Below are positions 7,801-13,944 of a stretch of DNA of 64,000 bases, one piece after another. The position numbers and the translations under genes were made by a program. Source of the DNA: Fluviicola sp. (GTDB lineage: Bacteria; Bacteroidota; Bacteroidia; Flavobacteriales_D; Crocinitomicaceae). Numbering within the stretch: the first letter of the stretch is position 1; every line of letters begins with the position of its first letter. The notes under the pieces are model-generated. The model ran no database searches and was not told where the DNA came from. It worked only from the letters and a program-made list of their open reading frames with translations. The DNA lies in NCBI RefSeq assembly GCF_029266855.1, contig NZ_JAQSWB010000006.1, positions 177,661 to 241,660 on the forward strand, read 5' to 3'.

Positions 7801-8058
7801 GCAGGTGCGCGATTAATCGGGATATATGTATTATTCGCACCCAAACCATTTTATAATACAAACGGTGTTATATTTTCCCACAAATGCGCAAATATCGGAG
7901 GCGCTTACCAGTCGCCTCTTTACCCAGTAAACACGGATAAATTGCGTTTGAACGGTTCAAAAACCGAGTGCGGTAGCCGAGCCAAAATTTGTGCATTTGT
8001 GGTAGAAATTAAGTCTGGGTGTGAATTGTGATTAATTCCCGATTAATCGCGCACCTGC
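7801..8058. mobile_element. 258-bp fold-back (MITE-like) element with perfect 21-bp terminal inverted repeats
   Basis: The first 21 bases (7801-7821, GCAGGTGCGCGATTAATCGG plus G) are the exact reverse complement of 8038-8058. Inside, further mirror-image segments pair in order: ATTCGCACCCAAAC near 7834 with GTCTGGGTGTGAATT near 8012, and CCCACAAATGCGCAAAT near 7877 with ATTTGTGCATTTGTGG near 7986; the centre has GAGGCG/CGCCTC. The whole element could therefore fold as one long imperfect hairpin. It contains no plausible gene, so it is either non-autonomous or a structured RNA. Confidence 0.7.
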
Positions 8059-8107
8059 CGGTGAATCTCCTGGTTAACAGCTTGTGTTACTGTTATGCAT
8101 ATTTTAA

Positions 8108-8628
8108 TTATTCGATTTTCATGTAAAGCTCATCATAGCTCTTATCAAGTAAACTATGAACTTCAAATTTTTCGGATTTAATTAGAATAGTTGAGTCCGC
8201 TGATTTTAGTCCTGTTTCAATATAAAACCAGTTTGAAATTCGATATGCAATACTCGTGCGTCGTTCGGGTGCTTTAAATACATAGTTCGTGTCTTCAAGT
8301 ATTTTACTCGCAATCAAATCTTTTTTAGCATTAAAAATCTTTAATTCATGGATCTTAAAACCACGTACTTTCTTTTGTTCCACTAAATAGTGCAGCATTT
8401 TTCCATCATCATCTATTTTAATCCAATTTGCAAGTGAATTTATCTTTTTGTTAGTTCCAACTGCTACAATGTTTTTATTAAATTCAATTGTGTCGATTCC
8501 CGAAATAGACGGTAGCATTTCAAAATCAATCTCCTTGTATTTTTGAATAATTGATTTTTCACCTTACTTTCATTTTGCGCACAAGAGATCAAAACTACTA
8601 TAGACAATATTGTTATAAGTTTATTCAT
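8108..8628 (-). pseudogene. Lipoprotein gene broken by a frameshift
   Basis: An ATG at 8626-8628 opens a perfect lipoprotein signal, MNKLITILSIVVLISCAQ (lipobox LISC), which continues NESK and then loses phase. From about 8555 a second frame reads GEKSIIQKYKEIDFEMLPSISG and on to the stop at 8108 with 'IEFNKNIVAVGTNKKINSLANWIKIDDDG'. The two frames differ by one base (110 nt between the two ATG codons), with the shift near the AAAGTAAGG stretch. Rejoined, the product is about 172 residues. Either a decayed gene or a one-base assembly error; family unknown. Confidence 0.65.
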
Positions 8629-8720
8629 CAGTTTATAAGTATAAGTTCAATTTTAGTTGATTGAATTTCAATTCTTATGAGTCTTACATACACGCGCCAG
8701 CTTTTGGGCGAGCTTGGACG

Positions 8721-9674
8721 TCATCTTAACAAGGTAACAAATCCATTTTTAACAATCTCACCTTGTTCATCAGATACAATTATTCGATAGAAATAAACTC
8801 CTTCAGATAAATCAGCATCGGTATTTTTGTTTTTACCATTCCAGGTAAACCCATAATCATCGGATTCAAAAACTGAATTCCCCCAACGGTTTAATATGTC
8901 TATGTGAAATGAAGATGGCTGACACTCTGAATTCAATTCCAGATAGTCATTTACCAAATCTCCATTTGGTGTGAATATATTCGGGATGGTAAAATTATCC
9001 ATACAATTTGTAACATGAATGGTAGAATCTGTTGTGTCTGGTATACTTGGAGGGTTGTTGCACCATGTAGTATCTGTGTAATAGACAAGTTCCAATTTAG
9101 GTCTGACATTTGAATCAGGATGATCTTTGGAGGCAAAAACAAGACTTCTATAGGTAATTTCTTCATCGAGTGCAAAGTAGAAATCAACTTCGTTGGATGA
9201 ACTGATTTCATTACTAACAATTCCGGTTACGTCGATAGCGTAGTTCTGAGTTGAAGAGGTCGAACCGGGAATACTGGAAAAGGATGCCGCGTTGTACGAG
9301 GGTTGGCTTGACCAGGTAGTTGATTCATCCCAGTAGCTCGTTATTTGATAAAGTTTTGCGCTATTTAAGCCGTCAGTAGTATGACCGGCATGCGAAGCTG
9401 AATAATCATGGGATAAATATAAAGTAGCGCTGACTAAAACGAAATTATCAGGTAATGGGCATAATTCAAATCCTAAAAGGCTGCGTCCCTGGCCATAAAC
9501 GCCTCCATATGTCCAGCCTGCTGCAATAAGGCTTTGGACTTGTCCCTGGTATTGGTCAGCAATTACTGTATTGATGTATGTGTCTTTTGATGCTTCCAAA
9601 ATTAGTGTGTTCTGACTTCTTGCATCCAGAGAAGACAGTATGATTAATAATAGTGTAATACTCCTTTTTATCAT
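8721..9674 (-). CDS. Secreted DNRLRE-domain protein with gliding-type (CHU_C, T9SS type B) C-terminal domain
   Basis: 317 residues. Signal peptide MIKRSITLLLIILSSLDARSQ; then a DNRLRE-like beta-sandwich ('LEASKDTYINTVIADQYQGQ', 'SLLGFELCPLP', 'VLVSATLYLS', 'YAIDVTGIV', 'SLVFASKDHPDSNVRPKLELVY'), residues about 25-200; a short Pro/Thr/Asp linker; and a C-terminal CHU_C domain with 'NIFTPNGDLVNDYLEL', 'HIDILNRWGNSVFES' and 'WNGKNKNTDADLSEGVYFYRI'. The last domain is the type B signal for export by the type IX system and surface attachment. Start taken at the signal peptide. Confidence 0.85.
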   Translation of the reverse strand: MIKRSITLLLIILSSLDARSQNTLILEASKDTYINTVIADQYQGQVQSLIAAGWTYGGVYGQGRSLLGFELCPLPDNFVLVSATLYLSHDYSASHAGHTTDGLNSAKLYQITSYWDESTTWSSQPSYNAASFSSIPGSTSSTQNYAIDVTGIVSNEISSSNEVDFYFALDEEITYRSLVFASKDHPDSNVRPKLELVYYTDTTWCNNPPSIPDTTDSTIHVTNCMDNFTIPNIFTPNGDLVNDYLELNSECQPSSFHIDILNRWGNSVFESDDYGFTWNGKNKNTDADLSEGVYFYRIIVSDEQGEIVKNGFVTLLR

Positions 9675-9732
9675 GGGGTAGGTATTGTCTGTATTGTGGT
9701 TATCGTATTCGAAGGCTGATCGCTCAGATTTA

Positions 9733-9850
9733 CAAGTTAGCGCGAGTTCTCCTGTCCCGACCATTCGGGGTCTGACTCGTGCTAAATTAATCTAAATCAT
9801 GTTCCTGTCAAATAGATTTTACAAACAGTTTGGTCACACGCTCGCGCCAA
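9733..9850 (-). repeat. Dispersed hairpin repeat with compensatory stem change
   Basis: AAGTTAGCGCGAGT at 9734 pairs with ACTCGTGCTAAAT at 9774; the usual GCC/GGC inner pairs are replaced by T and A on opposite arms, so pairing is kept. The loop is expanded and contains CCCGACC..GGGGTC. The tail TAAATCATGTTCCTGTCAAAT matches the copies at 7770 and 11400, and 'GGTCACACGCTCGCGCCAA' (9830) is an inverted arm. Confidence 0.65.
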
Positions 9851-9856
9851 GGGGGA

Positions 9857-10161
9857 TTACTTAATGGCCTTCAATAATTTCTTTGGATCTTGCCGATTAT
9901 CCCAGAATGCCATAACGATTAGTTGATCAGGTGTAATTTTGTAGTATAGACTGAAGTGACCCATTGCAGATTCGCGAATGTTATTTAGTTCACTTTCCTT
10001 AAATGCTTCCGGGTTTTTGGTGATCACTTTTAGATGTTTTGCGGTAATTTCAATTAATTTCTCCGCATAACTGGTGCTTTGATTTCTTTCAGTCCAGTAT
10101 CTTAAGATCTCACGACGTTGTTTTGCAGCGGTTTCGGTCCAGACTACTTCCTTTTAGCCAT
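9857..10161 (-). pseudogene. RelE/ParE-type toxin, start lost by a one-base deletion
   Basis: An open frame ending at 9857 encodes 'VVWTETAAKQRREILRYW', 'ITAKHLKVITKNPEAFKES', 'IRESAMGHFSLYYKI' and 'IVMAFWDNRQDPKKLLKAI', a complete ParE/RelE toxin body. It has no start codon in phase. ATG GCT AAA AGG AAG TAG at 10161 runs out of phase; one more A in the AAAA run would give MAKKEVVWTETAAK and simultaneously end the antitoxin as ..EWLKRK. This gives the usual overlapping antitoxin-toxin arrangement. The toxin is thus inactivated in the sequence as given, or a homopolymer base is missing from it. Confidence 0.75.
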
Positions 10162-10397
10162 TCAAGGTCATTTTTGTCCAAATCACTTTGAGAGATCATT
10201 CGACCCTGCTGAATGTCCGTTTCGCTCATTTCAAGCATCAGCTTTTGCTCTTTGGTTAATTTGATTTTCTCGTTCGGTACAGCACTGTTATTAACCAAAC
10301 GAAGCAAAGCCATCAAATACTCTTTATCTGATATGGTGAGAAGTTTGTCAATAATTCCGTTTCTGATTATATCAACCTGAGCCATTTCTTCTTTCAT
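10110..10397 (-). CDS. Antitoxin partner of a RelE/ParE toxin (C-terminus altered by frameshift)
   Basis: 95 residues as written: MKEEMAQVDIIRNGIIDKLLTIS, then 'EYLMALLRLVNNSA', 'KLTKEQKLMLEMSETDIQQGRMISQSDLDKNDLEWLK'. This layout (short N-terminal helix pair, then a 'SETDIQQGRMISQ..LDKNDLEWL' toxin-wrapping tail) is the common antitoxin preceding ParE-like toxins in Bacteroidota. The last residues GSSLDRNRCKTTS come from reading into the toxin gene in the wrong frame after the deletion described for the toxin; the original end would be about EWLKRK. Alternative start at the fifth codon (MAQVDI). Confidence 0.7.
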   Translation of the reverse strand: MKEEMAQVDIIRNGIIDKLLTISDKEYLMALLRLVNNSAVPNEKIKLTKEQKLMLEMSETDIQQGRMISQSDLDKNDLEWLKGSSLDRNRCKTTS

Positions 10398-10462
10398 TTT
10401 TATTAAAGTACTATTTCAGTCTATTTTTTCCAAATACGCTGCGCTTGGCTGGCAGCTTGTTT

Positions 10463-10510
10463 TTCCAAGCTAATGCGAGCCTCTGGCTCGTGCTAAATTA
10501 ATTTAAAATG
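10463..10510 (-). repeat. Dispersed hairpin repeat copy
   Basis: CCAAGCTAATGCGAGCCTCT followed by GGCTCGTGCTAAATTAATTT. Stem GCGAGCC/GGCTCGTGC with TCT loop. Lies between the antitoxin and the next lipoprotein gene, about 20 bp from the latter's stop codon. Confidence 0.7.
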
Positions 10511-10532
10511 TATTTCCAGTCTGCCGGATTCG

Positions 10533-11021
10533 TTACCAGGATCCTGTCTGAATGTCAAAGTGTTTTTCAAATGCTCCTTTTTCATTGACATACACAAATA
10601 AATGATAGATTCCTCCTCCCGCAGAAGCTGGTTGCCAATTTGTCAAAAGATACCAGGTGTCCTTTTGAAAAAAAGTAATGGGTAACGTATCAACTTTTTT
10701 AGATTTAGATGAATCATACCAGCAATAGTAGTTGCTTTTTTTATTAAATGAGATTTCTTTTTGGGGTTTCCAATTATATCCATACTCCTTAATGGTATCG
10801 TCGTATTTGTGGTCACCCATTTGTCTTGCGTCAAATTCTCTTAAAACAGAATATTTAGCGGGAAACCCTTTTTGGTTGATCGAATCCACCTTCAATTCCG
10901 ATAGTGTCAAGGCCCATAATTCCCGGTTACTTTTAAACCTGTTTTCAGTGACTTTATACCGTGGACTTAAGCAAGCCGTTAGTATAGGAATCAAGATGAT
11001 ATAGTATCTAATTCGTTTCAT
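10533..11021 (-). CDS. Hypothetical lipoprotein
   Basis: 162 residues starting MKRIRYYIILIPILTACLSP: signal with lipobox LTAC (cysteine 17). The mature part contains 'NRELWALTLSELKVDSINQKGFPAKYSVL', 'YNWKPQKEISFNKKSNYYCWYDSS' and 'DTWYLLTNWQPASAGGGIYHLFVYVNEKG'. No family recognised. It is a single gene between two dispersed repeats; the repeat at 11050 starts 28 bp above its ATG. Confidence 0.6.
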   Translation of the reverse strand: MKRIRYYIILIPILTACLSPRYKVTENRFKSNRELWALTLSELKVDSINQKGFPAKYSVLREFDARQMGDHKYDDTIKEYGYNWKPQKEISFNKKSNYYCWYDSSKSKKVDTLPITFFQKDTWYLLTNWQPASAGGGIYHLFVYVNEKGAFEKHFDIQTGSW

Positions 11022-11046
11022 CGGGGGTTGCTAACTTATTTACATG

Positions 11047-11090
11047 CGTACCTAAAATACAATATCTAGCGCAATCCGGAACCAGCTTGG
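11047..11090 (-). repeat. Dispersed repeat, left-module copy
   Basis: GTACCTAAAATACAATATCT then AGCGCAATCCGGAACCAGC and TTGGGGACA. The preceding GTTGCTAACTTATTTACATGCG is also shared with the sequence above 6553 (GTGCTAACTTATTTAGATGTG), so similarity extends right up to the start codons of both lipoprotein genes. Confidence 0.65.
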
Positions 11091-11107
11091 GGACATTCTT
11101 AATATTC

Positions 11108-11308
11108 TCAAAGCTTTTTCCCATAAATTTTAAAACCTATGTACATTGTTATAGATACTGCAAACCAAATTACGATCCATTTTGGTGAATGGTCACAGAT
11201 AATACAATACAAATTAGCCAACCATATGAATGTAAGTACAATAGTACCCGTTAAACAGAGCGTCAAAACTATTTTGGAAATCTTTTTATGGTTTTCTTTA
11301 TTTATCAT
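11108..11308 (-). CDS. Small two-helix membrane protein
   Basis: 66 residues: basic N-terminus MINKENHKKISK, hydrophobic helix at about 12-32 (IVLTLCLTGTIVLTFIWLANL), a short CIICDHSPK loop and a second helix at about 43-60 ending IYGKKL. Small size and lack of recognised family make it uncertain, but the two clean helices and basic ends look like a real membrane peptide. Dispersed repeats flank it on both sides. Confidence 0.45.
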   Translation of the reverse strand: MINKENHKKISKIVLTLCLTGTIVLTFIWLANLYCIICDHSPKWIVIWFAVSITMYIGFKIYGKKL

Positions 11309-11351
11309 ATTTCTCTACTTTCTGTAATTGAGTATAACTTGTTTATACACC

Positions 11352-11464
11352 CCCCTAGTTAGCGCGAGCCTCTGGCTCGTGCTGTGCTAAATTAACGGAA
11401 ATCATATTCCTGTCAAATCGATTTCCAAGATATTGATCACCGACTTTGAGGCTCGTGCTAACCA
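11352..11464. repeat. Longest dispersed hairpin repeat copy, bounded by inverted ends
   Basis: Begins GTTAGCGCGAGCCTC (11358) and ends GAGGCTCGTGCTAAC (11448-11462), reverse complements at 14 of 15 positions. Internally the first arm also pairs with GGCTCGTGCTGTGCTAA next to it. Between lie TAACGGAAATCATATTCC and TGTCAAATCGATTTCC, shared with the copies at 7758 and 9784. Total about 105 bp; no coding capacity. Confidence 0.7.
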
Positions 11465-11470
11465 GGGGTT

Positions 11471-11929
11471 TCATTCTTCTAGTATCCTTTTGACCTGATC
11501 TTTTATATCCACAAGATCTATAAATTTTTTAAAATGCAATTCTTTGTTGGTGCGTTCGAGTTCAATGATTAAATCAAGGATTAATTCTAAGGGATCTGCC
11601 TCGTATCCGAACATGTTTTGATCAAATTCAGTTCCCACAATCAGACCGTCTTCCTCCATTCCAACGCACCAATTCTCAATAAAATCGGATAAAGTTATTT
11701 TAGCAATTTTATAATCGGACCAATCACTTTTTATACAAGATTTTGCCAATACTTCCTCTGCCCAGAAACAAATAATTCTAATTGGATTTTCTTCCTCATC
11801 TTCGAAATGCACCGAACTTGAAGAAGCAAATCCTTCCTCGTTTTCCAATCCATAGACAATTTCTGTTTCACAAACTGTTCTGATGAATCTTTCATGTCGA
11901 TTTTGAATGGCTAAAGAATTTTGCAACAT
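11471..11929 (-). CDS. DUF2750-like protein
   Basis: 152 acidic residues, cytoplasmic, no signal. 'RHERFIRTVCETEIVYGLENEEGFA', 'IRIICFWAEEVLAKSCIKSDWSDYKIAKITLSDFIENWCVGMEEDGLIVGTEFD' and 'EADPLELILDLIIELE' match my memory of the DUF2750 pattern (F-W-x-x-x-x-x-A, then W..Y....I.l.eFi..Wl..m..dg..vg.......e.ep..l...l). Members are small proteins of unknown role common in accessory regions. ATG start fits. Confidence 0.6.
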   Translation of the reverse strand: MLQNSLAIQNRHERFIRTVCETEIVYGLENEEGFASSSSVHFEDEEENPIRIICFWAEEVLAKSCIKSDWSDYKIAKITLSDFIENWCVGMEEDGLIVGTEFDQNMFGYEADPLELILDLIIELERTNKELHFKKFIDLVDIKDQVKRILEE

Positions 11930-12039
11930 TTATTTTTGATGTTTTTAGGATGGTTGGAGTTCCTTTCCCTGCTATTTGCGCTAACATTAGGAAGACCCAA
12001 AGTACTGGTACAAGCTATTTACGTCAATTCGGAATCAAT

Positions 12040-12255
12040 TTAATAATCAAGCAAAGTCGTCAAAGGAACCTCCAAACCCTTAGCTAATTCTTTCAGATAT
12101 AAATAACTTGGATTAATTCTACCTGCTTCTATTCTGGCAATAGAGCTATGGTCTTTTCCCAATGCAGAAGCCAGTTCAAATTGTGTCATTCCTTTAGCTA
12201 AACGAACCTCTTTTATTCGAGCACCCAAAGAAATTAAATCAGGATTCTTTTCCAT
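12040..12255 (-). CDS. XRE-family helix-turn-helix regulator
   Basis: 71 residues, essentially one HTH_3 domain: 'LGARIKEVRLAKGMTQFELASALGKDHSSIARIEAGRINPSYLYLKELAKGL', recognition helix around HSSIARIE. Small solitary Cro/CI-like DNA-binding protein. It is divergent from the 89-residue gene at 12338, and a 12-bp perfect inverted repeat lies in the 82-bp spacer, so it probably represses that gene and perhaps itself. Confidence 0.85.
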   Translation of the reverse strand: MEKNPDLISLGARIKEVRLAKGMTQFELASALGKDHSSIARIEAGRINPSYLYLKELAKGLEVPLTTLLDY

Positions 12256-12292
12256 CTAACAAGTGTCGAGAAAAAATCCCGCAAACAATGTA

Positions 12293-12331
12293 ACGGATTT
12301 GTCAAGTTTTATATATTTGTGACAAATCCGT
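12293..12331. promoter_or_regulatory. Inverted-repeat operator overlapping a -7 box, between the XRE gene and the 12338 gene
   Basis: ACGGATTTGTCA (12293-12304) and TGACAAATCCGT (12320-12331) are exact reverse complements separated by 15 bp. The spacer holds TATATTTG (12312-12319), a full match to the Bacteroidota -7 element TAnnTTTG, 18 bp above the plus-strand ATG at 12338. No TTG stands at the expected -33 distance. A dimeric XRE protein bound here would cover the promoter; binding is inferred. Confidence 0.6.
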
Positions 12332-12337
12332 CAAGAT

Positions 12338-12607
12338 ATGAAAACAAACATTATGTGCTTGATTAAAGACGATATCAAGATCTCCCGCTTGACAAACACT
12401 CTGGATCGCCTACATGTTCCGGCGAACCACTATCCCTTAGGCAATGCAAAAGTGATTTTTTCTTTAATGGGAATCCCTGAAGAGGAACATAACTTTGAAA
12501 TCTACTACAAGCTCATTGAACAGGGAGCAGATTTGGAACGATGCGATTCGAATGAAAAGATAGCCGAATTAGCAGAAGGGATTTTTAGGCAGTTGATGGG
12601 GGTGTGA
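12338..12607 (+). CDS. Hypothetical protein divergent from the XRE regulator
   Basis: 89 residues, MKTNIMCLIKDDIKISRLTN; contains 'ANHYPLGNAKVIFSLMGIPEEEHNFEIYYKLIEQGAD' and an amphipathic C-terminus. No signal peptide, no helix-turn-helix, no family recognised. It has its own operator-covered promoter (12293-12331) and is convergent with the SIR2-Argonaute operon, ending 50 bp from the SIR2 stop. It might be part of the same XRE-controlled accessory unit. Confidence 0.5.
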   Translation: MKTNIMCLIKDDIKISRLTNTLDRLHVPANHYPLGNAKVIFSLMGIPEEEHNFEIYYKLIEQGADLERCDSNEKIAELAEGIFRQLMGV

Positions 12608-12657
12608 TAGTGGTTGTCTGGATATATTGATGTAGTTGAATTGAGGGCATTTTCTTT

Positions 12658-13944
12658 TTAAAAAGGAAGCTCTTTCGCTCTTTTATCTTCATATTCCGTA
12701 ATTAGTTTAATAAATATTTCTGCCCCATTTTTGAAATATGTATTTAAAAAGTCCTTTGTTCCTATTGGTAGAAATTCTAAGGATTCAGCATTTATTTGTT
12801 TTATGTTGAATTCTGGCAATTCAGAGTAGAAGGAGTTCTTTTGAATATCTTCAATGTAATTTGCAAGATTCTTATCTGTAACGCCATCTGGATATAATAT
12901 TCTTAGAAATTCGTCTTTGGTTTTTAATTCTTTTCCTTTCTCTCCAACTATCTTTAGTTGTTCCGGGCCAAATGCAGGATTTACGATTATTAGTTTTTTA
13001 GAAGTCCCTTTTACGGCGTCAATTAAAAGATTATTAACGTATGGATCAAAAAAACTATAACCTATAATAAAGACGTAGTCCTTTTCCTTTAGTTTTTTCT
13101 TTAAATGATTAATTAAAGTAAAAAAAGGTTCTACAGAAAAGGTTTTAGTTCCTTGCCCAAAAATCAAATAAGGTGAATGCTCTGATTCAATATGTTCTTT
13201 TTCATTTTCCCCTATATTTTCCTCCTCTTTGAATTCGCCTGTTTCAAGTCTTACCCAATCTAATGATCCATGTAATTTATATAAATTAATTCTGCCAAAA
13301 TCATTTGGGAATTTTTCTTCTTCGCAACCGACCCAATTTCCATTTGCAAAACCTCTCCACGGCTTATTTAGATTTTCAGAAAAATAGTTTTCTATAACCA
13401 TATCGTTATTCAGCGAAAAAATATCCATTCTAAAGGGATTATTTGGATAGTGCTGAAAAAAATCCTTTAAAGGACTAAGAAAAGAGCAGTCACCGGGCTT
13501 GAGCCATTCTTTTAAAAGTTTGGATTTTATTTTCTTGTCAAGTGAACTAAAAAGTGTGTTTCCGTATTTATCTTCATTTGGGAGAGATTCAAATTGGGAT
13601 TCTAAAAGAACAAGTTTATCCGCCCAATTACCAGTTATTGGATACGGGAGAAAGTTTTCTCTATTTTTTACTCTTCTTATTAGAAGAGCCAATTCCTCTA
13701 TATTAGGTGTAAACTTAAAGTTTTCAGAGGTTTCAAGAGTTCGCCATTCACTATGGTATTCTAGGCAGGAAAGTAGGAATTTTAAAGCTTCTTTTTCTGG
13801 GGTATTAAAGGTTTCATCATTTGAACTAACGATTTTTCTTTTAAGATCCTCTAACATACCTGAGGACAACTTACAGCCAGAATCGTAAGATGCTCCAGCA
13901 CCTAGGAAAAATACACTTTTATTTATAGCTTCGGTTACATTCAT
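12658..13944 (-). CDS. SIR2-domain NADase-like effector of the Argonaute operon
   Basis: 428 residues from an ATG whose last base is the first base of the Argonaute stop codon (TAATG), indicating coupled translation; an upstream alternative adds four residues. The SIR2_2-type Rossmann features are complete: GAGASYDSG at residues 15-23, 'FSLNND' (N179-D181), 'LYKLHGSLDW' with the catalytic-type His225, and 'FIIGYSFFDPYVNNLL' near 295-307. After the SIR2 fold a helical C-terminal part (about 330-428) has no recognised domain and no APAZ motif. In known defence systems such SIR2 proteins destroy NAD+ when their Argonaute partner senses invading nucleic acid; that activity is inferred here. Codon usage is AT-rich compared with the MoxR operon next door. 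Confidence 0.85.
   Translation of the reverse strand: MNVTEAINKSVFFLGAGASYDSGCKLSSGMLEDLKRKIVSSNDETFNTPEKEALKFLLSCLEYHSEWRTLETSENFKFTPNIEELALLIRRVKNRENFLPYPITGNWADKLVLLESQFESLPNEDKYGNTLFSSLDKKIKSKLLKEWLKPGDCSFLSPLKDFFQHYPNNPFRMDIFSLNNDMVIENYFSENLNKPWRGFANGNWVGCEEEKFPNDFGRINLYKLHGSLDWVRLETGEFKEEENIGENEKEHIESEHSPYLIFGQGTKTFSVEPFFTLINHLKKKLKEKDYVFIIGYSFFDPYVNNLLIDAVKGTSKKLIIVNPAFGPEQLKIVGEKGKELKTKDEFLRILYPDGVTDKNLANYIEDIQKNSFYSELPEFNIKQINAESLEFLPIGTKDFLNTYFKNGAEIFIKLITEYEDKRAKELPF

Noticed and set aside
7786..8031. 81-residue plus-strand ORF
   Set aside because: Lies entirely within the fold-back element; composition follows the palindrome rather than coding constraints.
4426..12040. Integron cassette array with attC sites
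   Set aside because: The repeat ends read GTTAGC...GCTAAC, the opposite polarity to attC (RYYYAAC...GTTRRRY), the core does not fit GTTRRRY, several copies are partial, and no integrase gene is in the window. The gene-plus-repeat layout is kept as a finding without the integron name.
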